Positions 36,449-45,290 of a stretch of 64,000 nt of DNA are shown here, piece after piece. The DNA lies in NCBI RefSeq assembly GCF_014836545.1, contig NZ_JACSQS010000002.1, positions 237,632 to 301,631 on the forward strand. The letters are read 5' to 3'. The DNA is from Stenotrophomonas lacuserhaii (GTDB lineage Bacteria; Pseudomonadota; Gammaproteobacteria; Xanthomonadales; Xanthomonadaceae). A program made the translations under genes and the position numbers. Positions within the stretch are counted from its first letter, which is position 1; every line of letters begins with the position of its first letter. The notes under the pieces are model-generated. The model was not told where the DNA came from. It saw nothing but the letters and a program-made list of their open reading frames with translations, and searched no databases.

Positions 36449-37876
36449 CTACCGGCCCAGCACCGCATTGCGGCGGCTGTACAGGAAGTACACCGCCAGC
36501 CCGATCATGTTCCAGATCAGGAAATACAACTGCGTGCTCTGCGGCAGGCTGAAGAACAGGTACACACAGCCCAGCGCGGCCGCCGGGCCGACGATCCAGG
36601 CCAGCGGCGTGCGGAAGGTACGTGCGCGGTCCGGCTCACGGCGGCGCATCACCACCAGGCACACGCCCACTGCGGTGAAGGCGGCCAGCGTGCCGGCGTT
36701 GGCCAGTGCGGCGATTTCATCCAGCCGCGCCACGCCGGCCAGTGCCGATACCAGCAGGGCACTGAACAAGGTGGTCGCCACCGGCGTGCCGGTGCGCTTG
36801 CTGACATTGGACAGGCGGCGCGGCAGCATGCCGTCGCGGCCCATGACGAAGAACACCCGGCTCTGGCCGAACATGAAAGCCAACAGCACGGTGGGCAAGG
36901 CCACGATGGCCACGATGCCGATGATCAGCGCGGCGGTCGGGTGACCCAGCTGGCGCATGATCAGCGCCAGCGGCTCGGCACTGCTGCCGAACACCGCATA
37001 GCTCATCGCACCGACGGCGGCCAGCGCGACCAGCATGTAGATGATGGTGCAGCCGACCATCGAACCAATGATGCCGATCGACAGATCGCGGCCAGGATTC
37101 TTGGTTTCTTCGGCGGCGGTGGCGATCGCATCGAAGCCGTAGAAAGCGAAGAAGATGATCGCCGCCGCCGCCATCACGCCACGCTCCAGCCCATCCGGGC
37201 CCAGCGTTTTGGCGAAGCCATATGGCATGAACGGCTGCAGGTTGGCGCTGTCGAAGGCGGGCAGCGCCACCGCCACGAACACGCCCAGCGCGATGATCTT
37301 CAACACCACCAGCACCGCGTTGAGCGTGGCGCTTTCCTTGGTGCCCAGCATCAGGCCACCCGCCACCAGCCAGGTGATCAGCACGGCCGGCAGATTGAAC
37401 AACCCCCCTTCCACGTGCGGACCCGCCGACAGCGCCAGCGGCAGGCGGATGTCGATGCCCATCTGGTTGTTCACCCATTCCAGGAAGCCGACGAAGTAGC
37501 CGGACCAGCCGACCGCCACGGTACTCACCACCAGCGAGTACTCCAGGATCAGGCTCCAGCCGACCACCCACGCGAAGATTTCGCCGAGCGCGGTGTAACT
37601 GTAGGTATAGGCACTGCCCGAGGCCGGCATCATCGTTGCCAGCTCGGCATAGGACAGCGCGGCGCAGGCGCAGACCGCACCGGCGATGGCGAAGGAGATC
37701 AACACCGCCGGGCCGGCCAGGTTGGCGCCCACACCGATCAGCGTATAGATGCCGGTGCCGACGATGGCGCCGATGCCCAGCGCGATCAGGTGCGGCCAAC
37801 TCAGTGTGCGGACCAGCTGCCTTCCGGCTTCATGGACGGTGACGGTATCCAGGGATTTGCGCCGGAGCAAAGACAT
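36449..37876 (-). CDS. APC-family amino acid permease
   Basis: A 475-residue inner-membrane transporter with about 12 helices. The N-terminal APC signature is LIALGIGAIVGTGIYTLIGV, then ALSYAELATMMPASGSAYTY in helices 2-3, and FYGFDAIATAAEETKNPGRD in the middle loop. This fits the cationic amino acid transporter (CAT/YfnA-like) subgroup. Substrate not certain. It is monocistronic, with hairpin repeats at its 3' end. Confidence 0.9.
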   Translation of the reverse strand: MSLLRRKSLDTVTVHEAGRQLVRTLSWPHLIALGIGAIVGTGIYTLIGVGANLAGPAVLISFAIAGAVCACAALSYAELATMMPASGSAYTYSYTALGEIFAWVVGWSLILEYSLVVSTVAVGWSGYFVGFLEWVNNQMGIDIRLPLALSAGPHVEGGLFNLPAVLITWLVAGGLMLGTKESATLNAVLVVLKIIALGVFVAVALPAFDSANLQPFMPYGFAKTLGPDGLERGVMAAAAIIFFAFYGFDAIATAAEETKNPGRDLSIGIIGSMVGCTIIYMLVALAAVGAMSYAVFGSSAEPLALIMRQLGHPTAALIIGIVAIVALPTVLLAFMFGQSRVFFVMGRDGMLPRRLSNVSKRTGTPVATTLFSALLVSALAGVARLDEIAALANAGTLAAFTAVGVCLVVMRRREPDRARTFRTPLAWIVGPAAALGCVYLFFSLPQSTQLYFLIWNMIGLAVYFLYSRRNAVLGR

Positions 37877-38012
37877 TCGGGCCTCGTGGTGACTGGGAAC
37901 GACAAGAGCCCGAGTGTGACCGAATGCGGCGCAGCATTACTACTGACGGACGCTCATTGACAAACCGCTTGGCGCTGCACCCGGCAACCGCTGCCGGAAT
38001 CGGCACAATGCC

Positions 38013-38645
38013 TCAGCCATTCAGTCCGAGCCGGATGCCGAAGCCCAGCAGGAACACCCCGGCCACGCGCCGCAACAAGTCGCTGATGCGCGGATGCTGG
38101 ATCAACCGACGGCGAGCCAGGTTGCCTGCCCCGATCAGCAGCGAGCAGTACGCCACGCTGACCACGAAGATGATCCCGGCCAGTGCCGCGAAGGTGGCCA
38201 CGCCCTGGTGCTGGCGCGGGTCGATGAACAGCGGCAGGAAGGCCATGTAGAACAGGATGGCTTTCGGGTTGAGCAGGCTGACCAGGATCGCCTGGCGGAA
38301 ATAGTGGCCCGGTGCCAGCCGCACGCTGCCCGGCAGGTCGCTGCCGTCGGCTTTCGGCGTGCGCAGCAGGCTGATGCCCACCCACACAAGGTAGGCCGCG
38401 CCCAGGTACTGCACGGCATGGAACACGGTCGGATTGGCTTTGAGCAGCGCGGCCACGCCGGCCAACGCCAGCCACATCAGGATCTGGTCGCCCACCAGCA
38501 GGCCGGCCAACGCCGTGTAGCCTCCCCGCACGCCACCGCGCCCGGTGGCGGTGAGCAGGGTGAAGGTGCCTGGACCCGGCAGGGCCAGGAACACCAGAAC
38601 GGCGACCAGGAAGGTCCACAGGTCCTGGATGCCCATCCACGGCAT
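38013..38645 (-). CDS. LysE-family amino acid exporter
   Basis: A 210-residue, six-helix exporter of the LysE/RhtB family. It has the typical N-terminal FLALPGPGTFTLLTATGRGG, then YLGAAYLVWVGISLLRTP and SLLNPKAILFYMAFLPLFI. It is probably for hydrophobic or small neutral amino acids (LeuE-like). An internal ATG at 38636 is an alternative start. Confidence 0.88.
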   Translation of the reverse strand: MPWMGIQDLWTFLVAVLVFLALPGPGTFTLLTATGRGGVRGGYTALAGLLVGDQILMWLALAGVAALLKANPTVFHAVQYLGAAYLVWVGISLLRTPKADGSDLPGSVRLAPGHYFRQAILVSLLNPKAILFYMAFLPLFIDPRQHQGVATFAALAGIIFVVSVAYCSLLIGAGNLARRRLIQHPRISDLLRRVAGVFLLGFGIRLGLNG

Positions 38646-38679
38646 GGCGGCTTACTCGTTCAACGCAGGGGGCTTCATT

Positions 38680-38786
38680 GTAGTGACGGCCAGCGGCCGT
38701 CACTACCGCGGCAACGGGATCGGTAGCGCCGAGCCATGCTCGGCGAGCGCAGCGGCAGCACGGTGACGGCCAGCGGCCGTCACTAC
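38680..38786. repeat. Cluster of three SMAG repeats
   Basis: Unit 1 is gtagtgacggccagcggccg... (27 bp, perfect palindrome, 38680-38706). Unit 2 is gtagcgccgagccatgctcg... (38723-38745), with a different stem sequence. Unit 3 ends ...gccgtcactac (38762-38786). They fill the gap between the LysE and LysR genes. Confidence 0.85.
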
Positions 38787-39697
38787 CGGGCGGTGGGCAA
38801 CCCTTGCAGCAACGGCGTCAGCCGCTCACCCAGGAACCCATGCAACTGCCGCACCGCCGGCGAAAACTGCTTGCGGTGCGGGCAGACCAGGTTCAACGGC
38901 AGGCTCTCGCCCTGGCCGTCCAGCAGCACCTCCAGGCGTCCTGCACGCACGTCATCGCCGACATCCAGCCACGATTTGTAGGCGATGCCTTCCCCGGCCA
39001 CCGCCCAGCGCCGCACCACGTCGGCGTCGTCGCACAGCAGCGCACCCCGCACCGGCACCACGCTGCGGCGGCCATCCTGTTCGAAACTCCAGCGGTCGTG
39101 GGTGCGCCCGCCCAGCTGGTACAGCAGGCAGGCGTGGTCCTTCAGCGCATCCAGGCTGTCCGGTACCGGGTGCGCCTGCAGGTAGGCGCCAGACGCCACC
39201 AGCACGCGGCGGTTGCCCGCCAGCAGCGGCAGGGCGACATAGCTGGCGTTGTCGAAGCGGCCCAACCGGAAGGCGATATCGACCGGATCGCGGAACACGT
39301 CGGCCACTTGGTCGGAAAGCTGCAGATGCAGCTGCAGCCGCGGATGCGCGCGGCGGAACGCGGTCAGCCAGGGCAGCAGCACGTTGCGGCCCAGGTCCGA
39401 TGGCGCCGCCACCTGCAGGGTGCCGGCCAGTTCGGCGGCTTCACCCTGTACCCGCGCCTGGCCTTCGCGCAGCGCTGCCAGGCCTTCCTGCGCATAAGGC
39501 AGGTACTGCGCGCCTTCAGCCGTCAGGCGCAGGCTGCGGGTGGTGCGCACGAACAGCCGCAGGTCGAGCTCGCGCTCCAGCCGCGCGATCGCCGCAGCCA
39601 CCTGACCGGGCAGCAGATCGACCTCGCGCGCTGCACGGCTGAAACTGCCCAGCGCCGCGGTGCGCACGAAAAGCTGCAGGTCGTCGAACCGGACCAT
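38783..39697 (-). CDS. LysR-family transcriptional regulator
   Basis: A 304-residue regulator. The N-terminal winged HTH is FDDLQLFVRTAALGSFSRAA and continues REVDLLPGQVAAAIARLER. The substrate-binding domain follows from about residue 90. It is divergent from the oxidoreductase gene, 99 bp away, so it probably controls it. The effector is unknown. ATG 39697 is preferred over the two-residue-upstream alternatives. Confidence 0.9.
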   Translation of the reverse strand: MVRFDDLQLFVRTAALGSFSRAAREVDLLPGQVAAAIARLERELDLRLFVRTTRSLRLTAEGAQYLPYAQEGLAALREGQARVQGEAAELAGTLQVAAPSDLGRNVLLPWLTAFRRAHPRLQLHLQLSDQVADVFRDPVDIAFRLGRFDNASYVALPLLAGNRRVLVASGAYLQAHPVPDSLDALKDHACLLYQLGGRTHDRWSFEQDGRRSVVPVRGALLCDDADVVRRWAVAGEGIAYKSWLDVGDDVRAGRLEVLLDGQGESLPLNLVCPHRKQFSPAVRQLHGFLGERLTPLLQGLPTAR

Positions 39698-39796
39698 TTT
39701 CACCACAACAGAGAAAGTGATGCCTGATTCTGCGCCTTTCCAGCGTCACCTGCAGCGTCCATCCTGAGCGTATTCCCCCCGCTGCGGAGTCACCCC

Positions 39797-40804
39797 ATGC
39801 GCGCTGTTGCCTATACCCACGCTGGCCTGTCGCCGGACGACGCCAGATCGCTGGTCGATATCGATCTGGACACCCCCACCCCGGGCCCACGCGACCTGCG
39901 CGTGGCAGTGAAGGCAGTGGCGGTGAACCCGGTCGATGCCAAGGTGCGCCGCAGCGCCGCCACCGAAAGCCCGCGCGTGCTCGGCTTCGACGCCGTGGGC
40001 GTGGTGGATGCGGTGGGCAGTGAGGTCACCCTGTTCCAGCCCGGTGACGAGGTCTACTACGCCGGCGCCATCGATCGTGCCGGCAGCAACGCCGAATACC
40101 AGCTGGTGGACGAGCGCATCGTCGGCCGCAAGCCGTCCAGCCTGGACGATGCCAGCGCTGCGGCGCTGCCGCTGACCGCGATCACCGCTTGGGAACTGCT
40201 GTTCGACCGCCTGCGCATCGCCGAGGGCACCGGCGAAGGCCAGACCCTGCTGGTGATCGGCGCGGCCGGCGGCGTCGGCTCGATCCTGGTGCAGCTGGCA
40301 CGCCAGCTGACCAGGCTGACCGTGGTCGGCACCGCCTCGCGCCCGGAAACCCAGGACTGGGTGTACGCGCTGGGCGCGCACCATGTCATCGACCACAGCC
40401 AGCCGCTGTCCGAAGGCCTGGCGCGGCTTGGCATCGCGCACGTCGAGCACGTAGCCAGCCTGACCCACACCGACCAGCATTACGCGCAGATCATCGAAGC
40501 GCTGGCACCGCAGGGCCAGCTTGGCCTGATCGACGACCCCGGCCAACTGGACGTGATGGCGCTGAAGCGCAAATGCGCCTCGCTGCACTGGGAGTTCATG
40601 TTCGCCCGGCCGCTGCACCAGACCGCCGACATGCAGCAGCAGCACGCCCTGCTCAACCGCGTCGCCGGCCTGATCGATGCCGGCGTACTGCGCACCACGC
40701 TGGGCGAAAACCTGGGCCGCATCAACGCCGCCAACCTGCGCCGCGCGCACGCACTGATCGAAAGCCAGAAAGCCAAGGGCAAGATCGTGCTGGAAGGCTG
40801 GTAA
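39797..40804 (+). CDS. Zinc-type alcohol dehydrogenase-like protein (quinone oxidoreductase)
   Basis: A 335-residue MDR-superfamily oxidoreductase of the ZADH/quinone reductase type. The N-terminal catalytic fold has VAVNPVDAKVRR and LGFDAVGVVDAVGSEV. The NADP-binding Rossmann motif is GAAGGVGSILVQLA (about 155-168), and the end is HALIESQKAKGKIVLEGW. The four Cys of a structural zinc lobe are not seen, which favours a zinc-free quinone reductase. It is divergent from the LysR gene. Confidence 0.88.
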   Translation: MRAVAYTHAGLSPDDARSLVDIDLDTPTPGPRDLRVAVKAVAVNPVDAKVRRSAATESPRVLGFDAVGVVDAVGSEVTLFQPGDEVYYAGAIDRAGSNAEYQLVDERIVGRKPSSLDDASAAALPLTAITAWELLFDRLRIAEGTGEGQTLLVIGAAGGVGSILVQLARQLTRLTVVGTASRPETQDWVYALGAHHVIDHSQPLSEGLARLGIAHVEHVASLTHTDQHYAQIIEALAPQGQLGLIDDPGQLDVMALKRKCASLHWEFMFARPLHQTADMQQQHALLNRVAGLIDAGVLRTTLGENLGRINAANLRRAHALIESQKAKGKIVLEGW

Positions 40805-40822
40805 GCCCGTCGCCATGCATCC

Positions 40823-40862
40823 GGGGTCAGAGTCCTTTTGCGCGCAAAAGGACTCTGACCCC
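40823..40862. repeat. GAGTCC-family palindrome
   Basis: ggggtcagagtccttttgcg with its exact reverse complement: a perfect 40-bp palindrome. Same family as the tandem copy at 1-80. Confidence 0.85.
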
Positions 40863-40914
40863 TCTCTCTTCTTCTTCAAACGCGGCCGGCACCACGCAGG
40901 AACCGTCAGCGGGT

Positions 40915-41012
40915 CGGGCGGGTGGGGTTTGCAGGACGCTGAGCCGCATGGATGCGGCGACGCAGCCTACACGGACGTACTTGCGGCGTGTCCTGCAAAC
41001 CCCACCCGCCCG
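40915..41012. repeat. Large inverted repeat with nested hairpin
   Basis: 23-bp perfect arms: 40915-40937 (cgggcgggtggggtttgcag plus gac) and 40990-41012. The 52-bp loop holds a second stem gccgcat-gg-atgcggc (40942-40957). It lies just upstream of rmuC; no coding potential is seen. Confidence 0.8.
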
Positions 41013-41118
41013 GGCCCGATCGCGACATCCCGCTTGAAAGCTGCCAGCCGCGAGGGGGTCCAACCCGTTCGACCCCCCCGGCGCAGCGCATGAGACGGCA
41101 CCCGCCTAAACTAGGCGC

Positions 41119-42681
41119 ATGGAAACCCAGACGCTTGCTCTACTGGCCGTGCTGTTGCTGGCCGTCATCCTTGTCCTGCTGGTGGTGGTGCTGCGCCGCT
41201 CCGGCGGTGGTACCGACACCCACGAGCTGGATGCATTGCGCCAGGCGCTGGCCGAAGAACGCGACCGCAGCCTGGCCGCGCAGGTGGACGCCGGCCAGCT
41301 GCGTGGACGCCTGCAGTCGCTGCAGGACGACATCGAAGGCGAACGCCGGCGTGGACTGGAAGCGCAGCAGGCACTCAGCGCGGCACAGGGCCGCATCGAA
41401 CGCGACGCCGCACTGGCCAGCGAGCGTGACACCCGCCTGGTCGAACGTGGCAACGCCCTGCAGCAGCTGCAGGCACAGCTGGCTGAAACGCAGCAGCAGC
41501 TGCAGGCCCAGCGCGAAAGCTACCAGCAGCTGCACGGCGAGCACACCCGCCTGCAGGCCAACCTGCAGCACTCCCAGCAGGCCAGTGACGAACTGCGCGC
41601 CTACCTGGACAGCGCCAAGGAGAAGCTGAGCGGCGCCTTCGCCGAACTGGCCGGCAAGGTCTTCGAAGAACGCGGCCAACAGTTCGAGAAGAACGTACGC
41701 CATGCCACCGGTCAGTCGCGGCAGGACATCGAGAACCTGCTGAAACCCTTCACCGAACGCCTGCAGGAGTTCCGCGGCCGGGTCGACGTGTTGTACGCCG
41801 AAGAAGCCCGCGAACGCGCCAGCCTGCTCGGCGCGGTGGGCGAACTGAAGACGCTCAACCAGGACATGGCCTCGCAGGCCGCAGCCCTCACCAACGCCTT
41901 GAAGGGCAATGCGAAGGTGCGCGGCGACTGGGGCGAGCTGATGCTGGAAACGGTGCTGCGCGGCTCCGGGCTGGAAGAAGGCGTGCACTACAAGCGCCAG
42001 CAGCACGTGGTGGATGACGAAGGCGAACGCCTGCGCCCGGACGTGGTGGTGAACTTCCCGGACCAGCGCAGCATCGTGGTCGACAGCAAGGTCAATCTGG
42101 TGGCGTGGCAGGAAGCGATGAACGCAGTGACCCCCGAAGCCAGCGGCGAAGCGCTGCTGCGGCATGCCACCGCGCTGCGCGCGCATGTGCGCGACCTCGG
42201 CGTACGCAACTATCCCAAGGCGATGGGCGAAGAACAGACGCTGGATGTGACCATCGCCTTCGTGCCGATCGAAGGGGCCTTGTCGGCGGCGCTGTCGGCC
42301 GATCCTTCGCTGCAGACCTATGCCTTCGACAACAAGGTGGTGTTCGCTTCGCCCAACACGCTGATGGCGCTGCTGCGCGTGGCCGAACGGCTGTGGACGC
42401 GCGACAAGGTGCAGAAGCAGGCGTTGCAGATCAGCGATGCCGGTGGCCTGGTGCTGGACGCGCTGATGGCGTTCCTGACCGATTTCAACAACGTCGGCAA
42501 GAAGCTCGAAGATGCCACCGCCGCCTTCTCCAATGCGCGCAACCGGCTGCAGGATTCGCGCCATTCGGCGATCAGCCGCGCGCGACGATTGGCCGAGCTC
42601 GGCAGCAAGGCCAAGAAGGCGTTGCCGCCTGAACTGCAGCCGGACACCGTGCAGCAACTGGTGGCGCCTGACGGGGAGTAG
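41119..42681 (+). CDS. rmuC: DNA recombination protein RmuC
   Basis: A 520-residue protein linked to limiting DNA inversion or rearrangement. An N-terminal membrane helix (about residues 5-27, LALLAVLLLAVILVLLVVVL) is followed by a long Gln/Arg/Ala-rich coiled coil (about 35-170), then the RmuC nuclease-like domain with RGDWGELMLETVLRGSGLEE, then LRPDVVVNFPDQRSIVVDSK. It ends in a Glu-rich tail. Confidence 0.93.
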   Translation: METQTLALLAVLLLAVILVLLVVVLRRSGGGTDTHELDALRQALAEERDRSLAAQVDAGQLRGRLQSLQDDIEGERRRGLEAQQALSAAQGRIERDAALASERDTRLVERGNALQQLQAQLAETQQQLQAQRESYQQLHGEHTRLQANLQHSQQASDELRAYLDSAKEKLSGAFAELAGKVFEERGQQFEKNVRHATGQSRQDIENLLKPFTERLQEFRGRVDVLYAEEARERASLLGAVGELKTLNQDMASQAAALTNALKGNAKVRGDWGELMLETVLRGSGLEEGVHYKRQQHVVDDEGERLRPDVVVNFPDQRSIVVDSKVNLVAWQEAMNAVTPEASGEALLRHATALRAHVRDLGVRNYPKAMGEEQTLDVTIAFVPIEGALSAALSADPSLQTYAFDNKVVFASPNTLMALLRVAERLWTRDKVQKQALQISDAGGLVLDALMAFLTDFNNVGKKLEDATAAFSNARNRLQDSRHSAISRARRLAELGSKAKKALPPELQPDTVQQLVAPDGE

Positions 42682-42735
42682 ACACATCGCTTCGGTATCC
42701 TCGGCGGCTCACTCGCACCCTCATGGATACCGCCG

Positions 42736-43119
42736 ATGCGCCTTTCCCTGCTGGCCAGCCTGTTGCTGGTGACCTCCCTTGCCGGTTGTGCTTTCGGTGG
42801 CAGCCGCCCGGGTGCTGCCACGACGGCCGCCGACACGGTACCGGCCGTGGCCGCGCTGGACGCCGCCGCCTGTACCGCCAAGGGCGGCGAGCTGCGCCCG
42901 CTGGGTCGCCTGCAGCGCGTGCAGTGCGTCGTGCCGTATGCCGATGCCGGCAAGACGTGCAATGCCAAGGCCGACTGCAGCGGCCAGTGCCTGGCCATCG
43001 GTGAGGTGGTTGCCGGTTCGCCGGCCTCCGGTGTCTGCCAGCGCGATGCCAGCGAAAACTTCGGCTGCCGCCAGCGTATCGACGGCGGCGTTGCCCAGGG
43101 CACGATCTGCGTGGATTGA
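42736..43119 (+). CDS. Hypothetical Cys-rich lipoprotein
   Basis: A 127-residue predicted lipoprotein: signal peptide with lipobox LAGC (C18). The mature part carries eight more Cys (for example KTCNAKADCSGQC and FGCRQRI), enough for four disulfides, so it is likely a small folded periplasmic domain. It resembles small Cys-rich secreted proteins, but I cannot name a family. It lies 63 bp before the glutathione peroxidase gene on the same strand. Confidence 0.7.
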   Translation: MRLSLLASLLLVTSLAGCAFGGSRPGAATTAADTVPAVAALDAAACTAKGGELRPLGRLQRVQCVVPYADAGKTCNAKADCSGQCLAIGEVVAGSPASGVCQRDASENFGCRQRIDGGVAQGTICVD

Positions 43120-43182
43120 GCGCGCGCTGCCGCGCGTCCCCTGCGTGATGCCTCCCTTTCAACCTCCAACCAGGAGTCCGCC

Positions 43183-43725
43183 GTGACCCAGTCGATCCAG
43201 GATGTTCCCGTCACCACCATCGAAGGCCAGCCGGCCTCGCTGGCCGATTACCGCGGCAAGGTGCTGCTGGTGGTCAACGTCGCCTCCAAGTGCGGCCTGA
43301 CCCCGCAGTACGAAGGCCTGCAGAAGCTGTACGTGGAAAAGCAGGCGCAGGGCCTTGAAGTCCTCGGTTTCCCGGCCAACAACTTCCTCGGCCAGGAGCC
43401 GGGCAGCGAAGCGGACATCCAGCAGTTCTGCCAGCTGACCTATGACGTGAGTTTCCCGATGTTCGCCAAGATCAGCGTGGCCGGCGATGACGTGCATCCG
43501 CTGTACCAGCAGCTGATCGCCGCCCAACCGCAGGCGATCGGCGAAGGTCCGATGCGCGAACGCCTGGCGGCCAAGGACCTGGCCCGGCCGGCACCGGGCA
43601 TCCTGTGGAATTTCGAGAAGTTCCTGATCGGCCGCGACGGCCAGGTCATCGCCCGTTTCGCCCCGGATGTAACCGCGGACGACGCACGCGTGCGCGAAGC
43701 CGTGGACGCCGCATTGGCGGCCTGA
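43183..43725 (+). CDS. Glutathione peroxidase (Cys type)
   Basis: A 180-residue thiol peroxidase that reduces hydroperoxides. Catalytic Cys at C37 in NVASKCGLTPQY replaces selenocysteine. The conserved Gln is in FLGQEPGS and the Trp in LWNFEKFLIG. The start is GTG 43183, preceded by CCAGGAG. In BtuE/BsaA-type proteins the usual reductant is thioredoxin or glutathione; which one is not told by sequence. Confidence 0.93.
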   Translation: MTQSIQDVPVTTIEGQPASLADYRGKVLLVVNVASKCGLTPQYEGLQKLYVEKQAQGLEVLGFPANNFLGQEPGSEADIQQFCQLTYDVSFPMFAKISVAGDDVHPLYQQLIAAQPQAIGEGPMRERLAAKDLARPAPGILWNFEKFLIGRDGQVIARFAPDVTADDARVREAVDAALAA

Positions 43726-43727
43726 GT

Positions 43728-43841
43728 CCGCGAACGGCGCAGCCCCTCGTGGTGGGGCGCGAACTGCGCGGTTTGTTGGGCTGGGCCCGGGCGGGAGGAG
43801 TTGGTGGGGGACGGCAAGAGCCGCTCCTGCGGGCCTCGTGT
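43728..43841 (-). repeat. 115-bp repeat, inverted copy A
   Basis: Read on the minus strand it runs acgaggcccgcaggagcggc...ttgccgtccccc...cacgaggggctgcgccgttcgc. It matches the plus-strand sequence at 44166-44278 over its whole length with scattered changes. It starts 2 bp after the glutathione peroxidase stop. Confidence 0.75.
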
Positions 43842-43940
43842 CGCGCCATCCCTGGCGCTCCACGCCCCCACCAACCCCTCCCACCCGGCCCTGACCGTCC
43901 GCGCGCGCGTCCCGCCACGTAGAAGAGAGAAAGAAAAGCA

Positions 43941-44015
43941 GTAGCGCCGACCCATGGTCGGCGAGCGCAGCGGGCCGTTGGCGGGAACATTCCGCCGACC
44001 ATGGGTCGGCGCTAC
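43941..44015. repeat. SMAG dimer
   Basis: gtagcgccgacccatggtcggcg (43941-43963) and cgccgaccatgggtcggcg with ctac (43993-44015) are inverted copies 29 bp apart. The whole 75 bp could fold as a long cruciform. It lies between the two 115-bp repeats. Confidence 0.85.
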
Positions 44016-44165
44016 CGGAGGTCCCCGTGGCCCCTCTGGTGGAGGGAGCCCCTGAGTCAGGGGCGGCCGCGAAGCGGCGGGGTGTGGATAGTGGTGAGAC
44101 GGGGCCCACGGTTTGCGCAGCAAAGCGTGGGAGCGGCAGCGCGAATGCGATGGCGTGAACCCGTG

Positions 44166-44278
44166 AAACGAGGCCCGCAGGATGCGGCTTTTGCCGTCCC
44201 CCGACCAAGCCCATTGCCCGGCCCCCACACCGTAAACCGCCCCAAGCGAACCGCCACGAGGGGCTCAGCCGTTCGCTG
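44166..44278 (+). repeat. 115-bp repeat, copy B
   Basis: acgaggcccgcaggatgcgg...ttgccgtccccc...cacgaggggctcagccgttcgc; homologous, inverted partner of 43728-43841. It ends 10 bp before the mlaA stop, so both repeats abut the ends of convergent genes. Confidence 0.75.
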
Positions 44279-44287
44279 CAATGCCCG

Positions 44288-45289
44288 TCAGTTGCCCCAC
44301 TGCGGCATCGGCATCGCATCCACCGGGATCGGCGAATCCAGATCGTCCTTGCCACGTGCATGCTTGCCGCGCAGATCGTTCTCGATCTGGTAGTTGCGGC
44401 GCTGCAGCCACGCATCACGCACCAGGGCGTACTCGTCCACGGCGCTGGAACGGATGTCATCAGCGGCCAGCAGCTGCGAACGCGCGTCAACCAGCTGCAG
44501 GCCCTGCAGGCCGATGCGCACCTTGTCTTCTTCGATCTGGCGGATCGGCGAAAGCGGAATGTCGCCGGCCAGGCCGAACACATCACGCACGGTACGCGGC
44601 CCGAAGAACGGCAGTTCCACGTAGCGCGACGGACGCCAGCCCCACGCACCGAGCGTCTGGCCGAAGTCTTCCTTGCGGTTGGCGATCATCGCCTTGCTGG
44701 CCGGATCGAACAGGCCGCCGATGCCCAGCGTGCTGTTCATCAGGAAGCGGCCCATGGTGTCCCAGGCATCGTCCGGACGGCCCTGCAGGAACTGGTTGAC
44801 GATGGTCACCGGCGAGCGGATGTTGCTGAAGAAATTGCTCACGCCGGTGCGTGCGAAGCGCGGCACCACGTTGGTGTAGGCCGTGGCCAGTGGACGCGCG
44901 ACGGCGTTGTCCACCACCACGTTGAAGCGGTGCACGCGGCGGTTGAGCGGTTCCCACGGATCGTAGGCGGCTGCGGATCCACCGCTGACCCCATCGCTGC
45001 CGTACAGCGCGGCGAAGTCGTCTTCGGTGGCATCGGGCGTGCCATCACCATCGGCATCCACCGAGGGCCGCGCCGCGGCGGCGGGCGTCGGCGACCCTGC
45101 GACCGGCGCGGCGTCGGCGCTGGCGGACGCATCGTCGACGACCGGGGCGGGAGCTGCATCGGCGACCGGCGCTTGGGTTGCAGGGACCACGGTGCCGGCG
45201 CTGGGGGCGCTGTCACGGGCCGGTTTGGCCGCACACGCACTGAGCGTGGCGACCAGGACGAACAGGGGGAGTATGCGTACGACGTTCAT
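44288..45289 (-). CDS. mlaA: Phospholipid-transport outer-membrane lipoprotein MlaA
   Basis: An outer-membrane lipoprotein that removes misplaced phospholipids from the outer leaflet and hands them to MlaC. It has 333 residues, longer than E. coli MlaA (251). The lipobox is LSAC (C19). An Ala/Pro/Asp-rich region to about 105 contains DADGDGTPD (78-86), an EF-hand-like loop. The MlaA domain from about 109 starts YDPWEPLNRRVHRFN and has FLMNSTLGIGGLFDPAS and LPFFGPRTVRDVFG. The start is 45289, 1 bp after mlaB ends. Confidence 0.92.
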   Translation of the reverse strand: MNVVRILPLFVLVATLSACAAKPARDSAPSAGTVVPATQAPVADAAPAPVVDDASASADAAPVAGSPTPAAAARPSVDADGDGTPDATEDDFAALYGSDGVSGGSAAAYDPWEPLNRRVHRFNVVVDNAVARPLATAYTNVVPRFARTGVSNFFSNIRSPVTIVNQFLQGRPDDAWDTMGRFLMNSTLGIGGLFDPASKAMIANRKEDFGQTLGAWGWRPSRYVELPFFGPRTVRDVFGLAGDIPLSPIRQIEEDKVRIGLQGLQLVDARSQLLAADDIRSSAVDEYALVRDAWLQRRNYQIENDLRGKHARGKDDLDSPIPVDAMPMPQWGN

Positions 45290-45290
45290 G

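Noticed and set aside
44078-44090. DnaA box (gtgtggatag) in the gpx-mlaA gap
   Set aside because: One mismatch, isolated, within a repeat-rich region; likely chance.
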